Part shown: positions 1 to 9,099 of the stretch, piece by piece
Position numbering within the stretch: position 1 is the first letter of the stretch
Layout: each line of letters begins with the position of its first letter
Assembly: GCA_900318685.1 (NCBI GenBank)
Contig: ONLL01000028.1
Location: forward strand, 1-46,789
Reading direction: 5' to 3'
Length of the DNA: 46,789 bases
Origin: an uncultured Prevotellaceae bacterium
Lineage (GTDB): Bacteria > Bacteroidota > Bacteroidia > Bacteroidales > Bacteroidaceae
Translations under genes and position numbers: made by a program
Notes under the pieces: generated by a model
What the model was told of the DNA's origin: nothing
Seen by the model: only the letters and a program-made list of their open reading frames with translations
Databases searched by the model: none

Positions 1-89
1 CTGCGTGTAAATGCAATCAATAGACAAGGATTGTTAAAATGTCTCACTTTTAATCCAAAAAGTTTGGTTTTTAAAACAGTATCTGTCCC

Positions 90-120
90 TTGTCACCCCC
101 TTGTCACCCCCTTGTCACCC
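90..120. repeat. 11-bp tandem repeat TTGTCACCCCC
   Basis: Two full copies of TTGTCACCCCC and a third cut to TTGTCACCC lie in tandem just past the end of the S41 protease gene. The style (TTGTCACC at an 11-bp step) resembles the repeats near 37352 and 39955 that border the DUF6078/VapE module, so this may be the edge of a similar element lying left of the window. That link is inference; the repeat itself is directly visible. No gene is seen in bases 1-140. Confidence 0.7.
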
Positions 121-140
121 TGTCGGATGCCAGCCGCCGG

Positions 141-1862
141 TTAGACGCGCTCAGCTGAGGCGAGGTGCTCAGGGTGGAGGTGGACGGAGCGGTAGTCGTA
201 GGCACGGGCTACCTTGCCGTCGGTGGTGGCAGCTGGGGCGTCATCGGGAGCCTCCGGGAAGGCCTTGCCCTCCTTGAGCACACGGATGGCCTCGCGGATG
301 GCTGGATCGTCGCGATTGAGATACTGGATCCACGCCTGCTCGTCGAGCATGTTGTAGACGATGCGGCTGACGAGGAACTCCTCGAGGAGATGGTGGGAGC
401 GCTGTATCATGAGGTTGCGACGACGCAGGCCGTGGCTGTCGGCATACTGGGCAAACTTCTCGACGATATTCTGACGCTTGAGGTACTTGGCCAGCGACTG
501 CTCATCATTAAACTCAGTGAGCTTCTGGCGGTTCTGGTCGGTATAGTCGTAGCTGAACTGCAGGATGAGTCCGCTAAAGGCTGCCTCGCGGTAGTAGACG
601 GTGTAGTCGGTGGTGTCCTCAGGGATGAAGATATCGGGGGTGATGCCTCCTCCGCCATAGACAGTGCGGCCGATGCGGGTGTGATACTCTGGTCCTGTAT
701 GCTTGATGCTGTCCTGCGAGAAGAACTCGCCATGCTGATAGCGCAGAAGCATGTCCTCCTCATAGTCACGGTCCATACCGCTGGTGTAGGGCTTCTGGAT
801 GCAGCGCCCTGAGGGAGTGTAGTAGCGGGCGATGGTGAGGCGCATGAGCGACCCATCAGTGAAGGGAATGGGCTGCTGGACGAGTCCCTTGCCGAAGGAG
901 CGACGGCCGATGATAGTACCACGGTCGTTGTCCTGGATGGCACCTGCGAGGATCTCGCTGGCCGATGCCGACCCTTCGTCGATAAGCACCACGAGGGGCA
1001 TGTAGACGTAGGAGCCGCGTCCGCTGCTGCGATACTCGTCGCGTGGATAGTGGAGTCCCTCGGTATAGACAATGAGGCTGTTGCGCGGCAGGAACTGCTG
1101 GGCGATGTTGACAGCCGACTGGAGGTAGCCGCCCGTGTTGCCACGAAGGTCGACGACGAGGCGGTTGAAGCCTTCCATCGACAGCTGTGCGAGGGCGATG
1201 ATGAGCTCCTCGTAGGTATTCTCGCCGAAGTTCTTGATCTTGACATAGCCCGTGGCCTCGTCGAGCATATAGGCAGCTGTGACGCTGTGGGTCTCGATCT
1301 TGTCGCGGATGACGGTAAACTCATGCTTGCGTCCCTCGAGTCCTCTGACCACGCCCAGGCGTACCTGGGTGCCCTGGGGGCCTTTCAGGGTGTGCATGGC
1401 GACCTCGTTGGTGAGGCTCTCACCAGTGAACACGGAGTCGTCGACGGTGACGATCTTGTCGCCTGCGAGGAGTCCGGCCTGCTCAGCTGGTCCGCCGCTG
1501 ATGACGTTCTGCACGCGCAGGGTGTCGTTGCGGATGATAAACTCGATGCCCACGCCATAGAACGATCCTCGGAGGTCGTCCTCGGCCAGCTCTACGTCCT
1601 CAGTGGAGATATAGACGGAGTGGGGGTCGAGCTCGCTGAGGATGAGGGGTATGGCCTTCTCGACGAGTTGGTCGACATCGACAGAGTCGACGTACTGCTT
1701 GTCAATGCCCGAGAGAAGGTTCGACAACTTGTTGGCTCCCGCCTTGATGGTGATGCTCAGCCGGTTGCCTGAGGACTGGAGTCCATAGAACGATCCTATG
1801 ACAATGCCCACGATGACTGCGAGAGCGAGCCAGAGGGGCATGAAACGATTCTTCTTGTTCAT
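141..1862 (-). CDS. S41 family C-terminal processing peptidase
   Basis: Periplasmic serine protease of the tail-specific (CtpA/Prc) family, 573 aa, which trims or degrades envelope proteins. An N-terminal membrane anchor (WLALAVIVGIVIGSFYG) follows a short basic start. A PDZ domain (GVGIEFIIRNDTLRVQNV and onward) comes next, then the S41 core with the Ser motif DEGSASASEILAGA near residue 298 and the catalytic Lys in GRRSFGKGLVQ near residue 324. I chose the ATG at 1862 because it gives MNKKNRF directly before the anchor and overlaps the upstream stop as ATGA; the frame stays open further upstream but that part encodes only shadow sequence. It is the last gene of a three-gene operon. About 150 residues follow the core, somewhat long for the minimal family. 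Confidence 0.92.
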   Translation of the reverse strand: MNKKNRFMPLWLALAVIVGIVIGSFYGLQSSGNRLSITIKAGANKLSNLLSGIDKQYVDSVDVDQLVEKAIPLILSELDPHSVYISTEDVELAEDDLRGSFYGVGIEFIIRNDTLRVQNVISGGPAEQAGLLAGDKIVTVDDSVFTGESLTNEVAMHTLKGPQGTQVRLGVVRGLEGRKHEFTVIRDKIETHSVTAAYMLDEATGYVKIKNFGENTYEELIIALAQLSMEGFNRLVVDLRGNTGGYLQSAVNIAQQFLPRNSLIVYTEGLHYPRDEYRSSGRGSYVYMPLVVLIDEGSASASEILAGAIQDNDRGTIIGRRSFGKGLVQQPIPFTDGSLMRLTIARYYTPSGRCIQKPYTSGMDRDYEEDMLLRYQHGEFFSQDSIKHTGPEYHTRIGRTVYGGGGITPDIFIPEDTTDYTVYYREAAFSGLILQFSYDYTDQNRQKLTEFNDEQSLAKYLKRQNIVEKFAQYADSHGLRRRNLMIQRSHHLLEEFLVSRIVYNMLDEQAWIQYLNRDDPAIREAIRVLKEGKAFPEAPDDAPAATTDGKVARAYDYRSVHLHPEHLASAERV

Positions 1863-2284
1863 ATTTCGAGATATACAACTTCTATTCCTGCACGCTCGAG
1901 CAGCTGGATGCCGTCCATGAGACGGTATTTCTCGCCGTACACGACGCGTTTGATGCCTGCCTGGATGATGAGCTTGGCACACTCGATGCAGGGCGAGGCG
2001 GTGATGTAGATGGTGGCTCCGTCGCTGTTGTTCGACGAGCGTGCCAGTTTAGTGATGGCATTTGCCTCGGCATGGAGGACGTAGGTCTTGGTGAGTCCCT
2101 GCTCGTCCTCACAAATGTTCTCGAAGCCGCTGGGCGTGCCATTGTAGCCGTCGCTGATGATCATCTTGTCCTTGACGACGAGGGCTCCCACCTGGCGCCG
2201 CTGGCAGTAGCTGTTCTCGGCCCAGATGCGCGCCATGCGAAGATAGCGCTGGTCGAGGTTATGTTGCTTTACGTTTGATTCCAT
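1859..2284 (-). CDS. dCMP deaminase (cytidine/deoxycytidylate deaminase family)
   Basis: Cytosolic zinc enzyme of 141 aa that deaminates dCMP to dUMP and so feeds thymidylate synthesis. The zinc site is complete: HAEANAI supplies His and the catalytic Glu, and SPCIECAKLII supplies the two Cys. The substrate-side motif GYNGTPSGFENICED is typical of dCMP deaminases rather than nucleoside deaminases. The start at 2284 lies 26 bp inside the M3 peptidase gene, and the end overlaps the protease start as ATGA, so the three genes are translationally coupled. Length and start match the family. I see nothing odd. Confidence 0.93.
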   Translation of the reverse strand: MESNVKQHNLDQRYLRMARIWAENSYCQRRQVGALVVKDKMIISDGYNGTPSGFENICEDEQGLTKTYVLHAEANAITKLARSSNNSDGATIYITASPCIECAKLIIQAGIKRVVYGEKYRLMDGIQLLERAGIEVVYLEI

Positions 2285-4409
2285 TGCGTTTCAAAAGTGC
2301 GTCGATGGTGGGCTCACTGCCCTTGAACTGCTTGTAGAGGGTCATGGGATCGGCCGTGCTGCCTCGCGAGAGTATGTTGTCACGGAAGCTGCGGGCAGTC
2401 TTCTGGTCGAAGATGCCGTGGCGCTTGAACACTGCGAAGGCGTCGGCATCGAGCACCTCGGCCCATTTATAGCTGTAGTAGCCTGCGGCATAGCCGCCTG
2501 CCATGATATGCGAGAACTGGGTGGTCATGCAGGTGTCATAGCGCTGTGGCATGATGATGGCGCGCTGCCATGCCCGTTTCTCGAAGGGGATGATATCATC
2601 GGTGAACTCATCCTTCTGGGTGTAGTAGGCCATGTCGAGCAGTCCGAAGCTGACCTGACGAAGGCAGGCCGTGGCTGCCATGAAGTTGCGGCTGCGCACG
2701 ATGCGACGAATGAGGTCGTCGGGCAGGGGCTCGCCTGTCTGATAATGGAAGGCGAAGGTGCGCAGGAACTCGCTCTCGACGGCATAATTCTCCATGAACT
2801 GCGAGGGCAGCTCGACGAAATCCCAGAGGACATTGGTGCATGAGAGGCTCTCGAAACGGCAGTTGGAGAAGATGGCGTGGAGGGCATGGCCAAACTCATG
2901 GAGGAAGGTCTCGACCTCGCCCAGGGTGAGCAGTGCCGGCTTGGCAGCAGGCTGTGGTTCCTGTGACGTGGCATCGGCTGCAGGGGGAAGGGGCTTGGTG
3001 AGGTTCATCACCACGCTGACATGGGGTCGGACGTTCTTGCCCTTCTTGTCGATCCACTGCCCCTGATACTGGGTCATCCATGCCCCACCCTGCTTGCCCT
3101 GACGCGGATGGAAGTCGGCGTAGAACACGGCTAGGAAGGTGCCGTCGGCATCGAACACCTCATAGGCTTTGACATCGGGATGGTAGACGGGTATGGCAGC
3201 ATTCTCCTGGAAGGTGATGCCATAGAGCCGATGGGCCAGGCCGAAGATGCCTTCGATGACGCGGTCGAGCTGGAAGTAGGGGCGCAGCATCTCAGCGTCG
3301 ATATTGTATTTCCTCAGCTGCAGCTTGTGGCTGTAGAAGGAGAGGTCCCAGGGTTCGAGAGTGGAAAGTGGAGAGTGGAGAGTGGAAAGTGGAGAGTTTG
3401 CTACCGCTTTCATATCCTTTGAAGCGAAACTTTGCAGCTCCTCCATCTCCTTGAGAGCGGCAGGCTTGTAGGCATCGATGAGGTCGTAGAGCAGACGATA
3501 GACGCTGCGGACGTTCTTCGCCATGCGACGGCGCAACACATAGTCGGCATAGGTCTTGTAGCCCAGCAGCTGTGCTATCTCGCGACGGAGGTTGATGAGG
3601 CGCCGGCAGATCTCGAGGTTGTTGTTCTCGTCGTCGTGGATGCCCTTGGTGTTGTAGGCAATATACATCTGGCGACGCAGCTCACGCTGGGTGCTGTAGG
3701 TCATGAAGGGCGAATAGCTGGGTGCATCGAGGGTGAACACCCATCCCTCGAGCTCGCGCTGACGGGCCTCCTCGGCAGCAGCGTCGATGGCGGTCTGGGG
3801 CAGCCCGTCGAGCTGGGCGGCATCTGTGATGTGGAGCATGAAGTCCTTGTTCTCCTTTAGCAGGTGCTGCGAGAACTGCAGGCCCAGCAGCGATGCCTCT
3901 TCAGTGAGGGCACGCAGGCGGTCCTTCTCGTCCTTCGAGAGCAGGGCGCCACTGCGTACGAAGCCTTCGTAGCAGTCGTCAAGGAGCCGCTTCTCCTCAG
4001 GCGTCAGACGGCGATGATGGCGATGCACATACTGCACACGCTGGAAGAGCTGCTCGTTGAGGCGCATGTCGTTGGCATGCTGCGTCAGGATGGGGCTCAT
4101 CTTCTGTGCCAGGGCGTCCATCTCGTCGTTGGTCTCGGCCGAGAGGAGATTGAAGAACACGGTCGACACACGGTCGAGCAGGTCGTAGTAGCCCTCCGTG
4201 TCGTCGTCCTTGTTGATGATGGTATTGTCGAAAGTGGGACGTGCAGGATTATTGATGGTTTTCTCGAGGTATTCCTTGTCACGGCGGATGCCCTCCATGA
4301 ACGCCTCCTCATAGTCCTCCATACGGATACGGTCGAAGGGCGGCGTGTCGTGGGGCGTGCCATAAGGCTCGAAAAACGGGTTCTTCCGTTGCGCTTTATC
4401 TTCAGTCAT
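2259..4409 (-). CDS. M3 family metallopeptidase (Dcp/oligopeptidase A type)
   Basis: Zinc peptidase of 716 aa that cleaves short peptides. The HExxH site is in ETFLHEFGHALHAIF near residue 500, with a downstream Glu-containing helix, and the family end motif GGYAAGYYSYKWAEVLDADAFAVF is present. There is no clear signal peptide, so it is probably cytoplasmic. It heads the operon with dCMP deaminase and the S41 protease. Odd feature: residues about 335-350 (NSPLSTLHSPLSTL) are encoded by six tandem 7-bp repeats at 3357-3398 that look like an in-frame insertion into a helical region. The frame is kept, so the protein is probably still made. Exact assignment (Dcp or PrlC) is not certain. Confidence 0.92.
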   Translation of the reverse strand: MTEDKAQRKNPFFEPYGTPHDTPPFDRIRMEDYEEAFMEGIRRDKEYLEKTINNPARPTFDNTIINKDDDTEGYYDLLDRVSTVFFNLLSAETNDEMDALAQKMSPILTQHANDMRLNEQLFQRVQYVHRHHRRLTPEEKRLLDDCYEGFVRSGALLSKDEKDRLRALTEEASLLGLQFSQHLLKENKDFMLHITDAAQLDGLPQTAIDAAAEEARQRELEGWVFTLDAPSYSPFMTYSTQRELRRQMYIAYNTKGIHDDENNNLEICRRLINLRREIAQLLGYKTYADYVLRRRMAKNVRSVYRLLYDLIDAYKPAALKEMEELQSFASKDMKAVANSPLSTLHSPLSTLEPWDLSFYSHKLQLRKYNIDAEMLRPYFQLDRVIEGIFGLAHRLYGITFQENAAIPVYHPDVKAYEVFDADGTFLAVFYADFHPRQGKQGGAWMTQYQGQWIDKKGKNVRPHVSVVMNLTKPLPPAADATSQEPQPAAKPALLTLGEVETFLHEFGHALHAIFSNCRFESLSCTNVLWDFVELPSQFMENYAVESEFLRTFAFHYQTGEPLPDDLIRRIVRSRNFMAATACLRQVSFGLLDMAYYTQKDEFTDDIIPFEKRAWQRAIIMPQRYDTCMTTQFSHIMAGGYAAGYYSYKWAEVLDADAFAVFKRHGIFDQKTARSFRDNILSRGSTADPMTLYKQFKGSEPTIDALLKRNGIKRKAT
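3357..3408. repeat. In-gene 7-bp repeat array with GCTACCGC core (locus A)
   Basis: Read on the plus strand, six heptamers GAGAGTG/GAAAGTG (the last is GAGAGTT) run from 3357 to 3398 and are followed at once by TGCTACCGCT at 3399-3408. The whole block is read in frame by the M3 peptidase gene. The junction AGAGTTTGCTRCCGC recurs inside malQ at 31712-31727, so the two insertions are related. Confidence 0.85.
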
Positions 4410-4434
4410 GTTGCTCTATAACATTATCAGCCTG

Positions 4435-4442
4435 CAAAATTA
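4435..4442 (-). promoter_or_regulatory. Probable -7 box for the M3 peptidase operon
   Basis: On the minus strand this reads TAATTTTG, a fit to the Bacteroidota TAnnTTTG box, about 26 bp before the M3 start codon. A good -33 TTTG is not evident. Confidence 0.45.
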
Positions 4443-4484
4443 CTAATTTTCTGCGAAACACACATATATTTTTAAATTATTTAG

Positions 4485-4492
4485 TACCTTTG
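4485..4492 (+). promoter_or_regulatory. -7 box for the PIG-L deacetylase gene
   Basis: TACCTTTG lies about 62 bp before the ATG at 4554, followed by an A-rich leader typical of Bacteroidota. It shows that the gene is transcribed on its own, not as the tail of a longer fusion gene. Confidence 0.65.
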
Positions 4493-4553
4493 CACCAAAG
4501 AAAACAAAATAAAACAAAACCTCGAACCAAAAAACATAAAACATATCGCGACT

Positions 4554-5690
4554 ATGAACCTACACCTCACCTCCACCATCCAGCTGCCCGAGCACAAGCT
4601 GCGCAGGCAGGTCATCGACCTCTGCAACCATGTGGGCAAGCCACTGCTCAAGCTCTCGACCAAGGACTATGTCGACAACAACCTGGGACACCTCGTAGAG
4701 CAGTTCGACGGGCAGGCCGGCCTTGTCAACATTGAGGTGTTCAACGAACTGCAGCACACCATCACAGGATGGCCTGGAGGCAAGCCCGGAGTGGACGACA
4801 CCTACCGCCCTGAGCGTGCCCAGCCCTACCCCAAGCGTGTGATCGTGTTCTCGCCTCATCCTGACGACGACGTCATCTCTATGGGCGGCACCATACGACG
4901 CCTGATGCAGCAGCACCACGACGTGCACATCGCCTACGAGACCAGCGGCAACATTGCCGTAGGCGACGAGGAGGTGTCGCGATTCATGCATTTCATCAAC
5001 GGCTTCAACACCATCTTCGCCAACGGCTCAGACGAGGTGATCAAGCACAGCTACCAGAGCGTGAAGAACTTTCTGCGCAACAAGAAGCCCGGCGACCTGG
5101 ACAACGGCAACATCCTGCGCCTGAAGGGGCTCATACGTAGAGGCGAAGCCCGCCTGGCCTGCTCCTACAACGGCATCCAGAGCGACCACATACACTTCCT
5201 CGACCTGCCTTTCTACGAGAGCGGACGAATCGAGAAACTGCCGCTGCAGGAGGAAGACGTGCGCATCGTACAGCAGCTGCTGGCCGAGGTGCGTCCTCAC
5301 CAGGTTTATGTGGCTGCCGACCTGGCCGATCCCCACGGCACCCATCGTGTATGCACAGATGCCGTGCTAGCTGCCATCGAAGAGGAGCGGCTGGCAGGGG
5401 CTGCATGGGTGAGCGACTGCCGCGTGTGGATGTACAGGGGTGCCTGGGCCGAATGGGACGTGGCCGACATCGAGATGTGCGTGCCCATGAGTCCTGAGGA
5501 GCTGCGCGAGAAACGTAATGCCATACTACGCCACCAAAGCCAGATGGAGAGCGCACCCTTCCTAGGCAACGACGAGCGGCTGTTCTGGCAGCGGGCCGAA
5601 GACCGCAACCGTGACACCGCCCGTCGATACGACGACCTAGGACTGGCCTGCTACGAGGCCATGGAGGCCTTCGTCGAGTACAAGTTCTAG
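4554..5690 (+). CDS. PIG-L/LmbE family deacetylase, equal to C-terminal half of the NagB fusion
   Basis: Zinc-dependent N-acyl-sugar deacetylase fold, 378 aa. The metal motif SPHPDDDVISMGG is near residues 100-112 and a second metal/active-site block is DLADPHGTHRVCTDAV. From memory, the sequence follows the second half of the ~660-aa Bacteroides glucosamine-6-phosphate deaminase fusion (NagB plus PIG-L), including TGWPGGKP, DDTYRPERAKPYPKR and the ending EAMEAFVEY. Here there is no NagB half: the region upstream is a promoter and a divergent gene. The start at 4554 fits the TACCTTTG box. Role in amino-sugar metabolism is inferred; the substrate is unknown. Confidence 0.85.
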   Translation: MNLHLTSTIQLPEHKLRRQVIDLCNHVGKPLLKLSTKDYVDNNLGHLVEQFDGQAGLVNIEVFNELQHTITGWPGGKPGVDDTYRPERAQPYPKRVIVFSPHPDDDVISMGGTIRRLMQQHHDVHIAYETSGNIAVGDEEVSRFMHFINGFNTIFANGSDEVIKHSYQSVKNFLRNKKPGDLDNGNILRLKGLIRRGEARLACSYNGIQSDHIHFLDLPFYESGRIEKLPLQEEDVRIVQQLLAEVRPHQVYVAADLADPHGTHRVCTDAVLAAIEEERLAGAAWVSDCRVWMYRGAWAEWDVADIEMCVPMSPEELREKRNAILRHQSQMESAPFLGNDERLFWQRAEDRNRDTARRYDDLGLACYEAMEAFVEYKF

Positions 5691-5735
5691 CCCTACACCT
5701 TCTTCATGCTCTGCCAGATGAGCAAGGATGATGCA

Positions 5736-7127
5736 TCAATAGCGCACGTTGCCGTCATAGTTGAAGATGGCCTGTCGCGTGTTGACTTCCTGATCGTAGA
5801 ACTGCACGGCTGAGTCGTTCATCTTGGGATGCTGCTGCTTGAGCAGGCGGATGACCTCGGCTCCTGCCCAGATGACGGGGCCATAGCCGTGGGCAGCCAT
5901 GACGTTGACTGGACGATAGGCATAGAAGGAGGGTTCGAAGCCCATGCCTGTGCCTACGCAAACGCCTTCCACCTGCCCCTGCTCGTTGACAGCCGACTGA
6001 ACGGCATGCCACCCTAGCAGCACAGCTGGTCCATAGGCCTTGGCATCGAGCCATCCCTTGTTGATGCCGTGTGCCAGACAGCAGGTGTAGATGGCCGTAG
6101 CTGAGGTCTCGAGATAGGTATCGTTACGATCAAGGAGCTGATGCCAGAAACCATCGTGGTGCTGCAGGGCTGCCAGTCCCTCGGCATGCTGTTTCAGGAG
6201 GTCGAGGATCGGCTGACGCTGTGGATGGTTCTCAGGCAGCACATCGAGCACCTCGCAGAGGGTGAGGATAGCCCATCCATTGGCTCGTCCCCAGAAGAAG
6301 GCAGGATGCGGCTGCATCTCCTCCACCCATCCATGGCGGAAGAGCTTTTTCTCAGGCACGAACATGCGACTGGCAAACTGTAGCACCTGGCGTGCGGCCT
6401 CGTCGTAATACTTTGCGTCGCCCGTGAGACGTCCGTAATAGGCCACTGGAGGTATGCCCATGAACATATCGTCGAGCCAAACAGTATTCTTCTGAGGGCG
6501 CAGACGTGCGAAGGTGCCGTCGGCCAGCCGATACTCCTTGTTGACGATATAGGAGGCATAGTTATCGATGAGGGGACGCAAGGCCAGCGAGGGGTCGATG
6601 CTGAGCGTCTTGATCATCGAAGCGCAGACGGCACCGGCATCATCGAGAGCATGGGGGTCGATGACACGGCGTATGTTGCCGTCGAAGCTCTTGCGCTGCT
6701 GGTGCAGCTTCTGAAAATAGGGGAAAATGTCGGCCAGGAGACGATGGCGCTTGACCACATAGTCGCGATAGGCCACGTCGCCAGTGACATCGTAGGCAGC
6801 CAGTACACCAGAGTAGGTGACACCCCACTCGTAGCTGGTGAGACGGAATCCGCCCTGCTTCAGCTGCGTGCGCTCATTGATGTCGCTGAGACGGGTGACC
6901 TCGGCTCCGCTGGAGCGATCGACGATCGAGGCTGGTGTCTCACGATCGATATAGGCGAGGACACGGTCGATGGTCTGCTTCACCTCTTCGACCTTGGGGA
7001 TGCCATAGGCTATGCGATAGCCTGGCCGCATGAGGTGCAGCGGCGTGTTGTTGTCATTGACGGGCTGCTGGGCTGTCAGCAGCGTGGGTAGTGCCGTGAA
7101 AAGGCAAGCGAACAGGATTTTCTTCAT
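5736..7127 (-). CDS. GH105 unsaturated rhamnogalacturonyl hydrolase
   Basis: Secreted enzyme of 463 aa predicted to remove the 4,5-unsaturated galacturonic acid that PL11 lyases leave at the non-reducing end of rhamnogalacturonan oligosaccharides. Signal peptide MKKILFACLFTALPTLLTAQ. Typical GH88/GH105 (alpha/alpha)6-barrel motifs are present: HALDDAGAVCASM, VWLDDMFMGIPPVAYYGRLTGD with the acidic pair, HPAFFWGRANGWAIL, GFWHQLLD and YLETSATAIYT. Its ATG lies 1 bp past the stop of the PL11 gene, so it is the third gene of a CotH-PL11-GH105 operon. GH88 is the main alternative; context favours GH105. Confidence 0.9.
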   Translation of the reverse strand: MKKILFACLFTALPTLLTAQQPVNDNNTPLHLMRPGYRIAYGIPKVEEVKQTIDRVLAYIDRETPASIVDRSSGAEVTRLSDINERTQLKQGGFRLTSYEWGVTYSGVLAAYDVTGDVAYRDYVVKRHRLLADIFPYFQKLHQQRKSFDGNIRRVIDPHALDDAGAVCASMIKTLSIDPSLALRPLIDNYASYIVNKEYRLADGTFARLRPQKNTVWLDDMFMGIPPVAYYGRLTGDAKYYDEAARQVLQFASRMFVPEKKLFRHGWVEEMQPHPAFFWGRANGWAILTLCEVLDVLPENHPQRQPILDLLKQHAEGLAALQHHDGFWHQLLDRNDTYLETSATAIYTCCLAHGINKGWLDAKAYGPAVLLGWHAVQSAVNEQGQVEGVCVGTGMGFEPSFYAYRPVNVMAAHGYGPVIWAGAEVIRLLKQQHPKMNDSAVQFYDQEVNTRQAIFNYDGNVRY

Positions 7128-7128
7128 A

Positions 7129-9084
7129 TTATTTCAGGAATGGATTAACTGTTTTGTCAGGACCCAGGTAGAAGCCTGTTTCAGGCGGCTGGTTATAGGC
7201 TGTGTTCTCGGCAGCCACGCTGAGACGGTAGGGGATATCCTCCATGAGGCAGTTGATGCGATACTCAGTGGGCATGGTGGTGACATAGAGCCGCAGCTCA
7301 GTGCTCTCACGGTTGCGGATGAGCACCTCTTCACGCCAGTCGCCCAAGAGGTCGGCAGAGAGCGTGGGGTTGGACTTCGAACCATTGTTGAACTGTCCGT
7401 CGAACTTCTCCAGGTCAACGACAGCATGATTCTGCCAGTCGTACTTCGAGACGGTCTCATGGTCGAGGAGCTCACGCAGGAGGTCGCCATCCCACCAGAT
7501 GCCGAAGTTGACAGAGAGCCAACGGCCATTCATGGTAATCTGAGTGTTGTGCTGCGGATCATCGCTATCCTTGGCTCCGATGACGACCTCACCCTTGATG
7601 TTGCGCACGCCATGACTGTCAGAGCTCCACATCTCAACACCAGGGTTGGTGGGATCGATGTCGGCAGCCATACAACGTCCGACGTCACTCTTGCTGGGTA
7701 TCTGGAAGATGACTTCGCCAGTGCGTGCATTGCGCAATTCGGAGCCATCGCGACGGTTCTCGTGGCAGTCCCACACATGCAGGTCGGTGGTGGTGGGGTC
7801 GAAAGCGGTGAGGTGCATGGCATCACCATGTCCGAAGCGGGTATTGTAGAGTCCGCGTCCGTCGTTGTCAACGCACATAGCACCATAGGTGATTTCGTCG
7901 CAACCGTCGCCATCGACATCAGCGATGCGCAGGTTGTGGTTGCCCTGTCCGGCATAGGTGGCCCACTCAGGATCGCGTGTGTCGAAAGTCCAGCGGTTCT
8001 TCAGTGTCCGTCCGTCCCAATCCCAGGCAGCAATAACGGAGCGAGTGTAGTAGCCTCGGCAGAAGATGCCACTGGCATGGATGCCATCGAGATAGCCCAC
8101 ACCAGCCAGGTAGCGCTCTGAACGATTACCACGGTCGTCACCCCAGTCGGGCAGGTTGCCACGATCGGGCACATAGGGCTTGGTGTCCATGACCTCGCCC
8201 GTCAGCCCATTGAAAACGCTAATGAACTCTGGTCCCTCAAGGATGCGGCCTTCCTTAGGGATGCCTCCTCCACGCTGCTGGCGCTGTCCTGGCTGTGCCT
8301 GCTGCTGAGGCTGCGGATTGGCTAGGCGCTCCTGGGCCTCCTTTACTCCAACGCGATAGTCGGCATTGGGGTCGCCAATGACCTTGCCACGCCCGTCGAC
8401 GGTGCCATCGGCCGTCTTCACCATCATCTCAGCCTTGCCGTCGCCATCAAAGTCGAAGACCATGAACTGCGTGTAGTGTGCTCCGGCACGTATGTTGCGC
8501 CCCATGTCGATGCGCCAGAGACGGGTGCCATCGAGACGATAGCAGTCGAAAAGTACGTTGCCCGTGAAACCGTCGTGGGCATTGTCATGGGCATTGGAGG
8601 GGTCCCACTTCAGGATAATCTCGTATTGTCCGTCGCCATCGACATCGCCCACACTGGCATCATTGGCCGAGTAGGTGAAGCGGCGGCCGTCAGGGGTTGT
8701 ACCGTCGTCGGGCTTCTGGATAGGAATGGGGATGAAGCCGATGGGGGCATCTTTCTTGAGGGTGTAGCTGCCGTTCTTTCCGCCGCCTCGCACTTCATAG
8801 ACGGCATCCTGATCGGAGGGTTGCTCGTCGACGAAGAAGGTGCCTCCCTTCTTGAGGGGGGATGTATTGAGCTTCTTCCCATCACGATAGACGTCGAAGG
8901 ACTCTCCGACAGCATCAGAGGTGAGCGTCCGCCAGCTGACGACGACTTTCTGTCCGCTACGAATGGCAACGACGCCACGGTTCAGTTTTTCTCGATTCAT
9001 CTTGTCCAAGTTGTAGCGGGGCTGTGCTGCAGCAGTCAGGCATCCCACCATCAACAGGCATCCTAGCATGAGTTTTGTTTTCAT
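7129..9084 (-). CDS. PL11 rhamnogalacturonan lyase (single-domain copy)
   Basis: Secreted lyase of 651 aa that cleaves the Rha-GalA backbone of rhamnogalacturonan I by beta-elimination. Signal peptide MKTKLMLGCLLMVGCLTAAAQ. The PL11 beta-propeller shows repeated calcium-loop motifs DVDGDGQYEIILKWDPSNA, DFDGDGKAEMMVKTADG and DVDGDGCDEITYGAMC, then LSADLLGDWREEVLIR and the ending NTAYNQPPETGFYLGPD. It lacks the C-terminal modules of the paralogue at 13813. Odd feature: a Gln-rich stretch (NPQPQQQAQPGQRQQRGGG) near residues 255-275 in a loop before the EFISVFNGLTGE block. It sits between the CotH-like gene and GH105. Confidence 0.93.
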   Translation of the reverse strand: MKTKLMLGCLLMVGCLTAAAQPRYNLDKMNREKLNRGVVAIRSGQKVVVSWRTLTSDAVGESFDVYRDGKKLNTSPLKKGGTFFVDEQPSDQDAVYEVRGGGKNGSYTLKKDAPIGFIPIPIQKPDDGTTPDGRRFTYSANDASVGDVDGDGQYEIILKWDPSNAHDNAHDGFTGNVLFDCYRLDGTRLWRIDMGRNIRAGAHYTQFMVFDFDGDGKAEMMVKTADGTVDGRGKVIGDPNADYRVGVKEAQERLANPQPQQQAQPGQRQQRGGGIPKEGRILEGPEFISVFNGLTGEVMDTKPYVPDRGNLPDWGDDRGNRSERYLAGVGYLDGIHASGIFCRGYYTRSVIAAWDWDGRTLKNRWTFDTRDPEWATYAGQGNHNLRIADVDGDGCDEITYGAMCVDNDGRGLYNTRFGHGDAMHLTAFDPTTTDLHVWDCHENRRDGSELRNARTGEVIFQIPSKSDVGRCMAADIDPTNPGVEMWSSDSHGVRNIKGEVVIGAKDSDDPQHNTQITMNGRWLSVNFGIWWDGDLLRELLDHETVSKYDWQNHAVVDLEKFDGQFNNGSKSNPTLSADLLGDWREEVLIRNRESTELRLYVTTMPTEYRINCLMEDIPYRLSVAAENTAYNQPPETGFYLGPDKTVNPFLK

Positions 9085-9099
9085 TGTTGTGTAGTTGTG

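Noticed and set aside
165-1772. Plus-strand open frames of 215 and 240 codons over the S41 protease gene
   Set aside because: They are antisense shadows of a GC-rich conserved gene; their translations have no motif, and the protease on the other strand is complete.
1863-1982. Earlier start for the S41 protease
   Set aside because: The extra 40 residues are read from the dCMP deaminase gene in another frame and are rich in Arg and His without protein-like pattern.
7030-8121. Plus-strand open frame of 363 codons across the GH105/PL11 junction
   Set aside because: It is antisense to two well-supported enzymes and has no promoter or motif.
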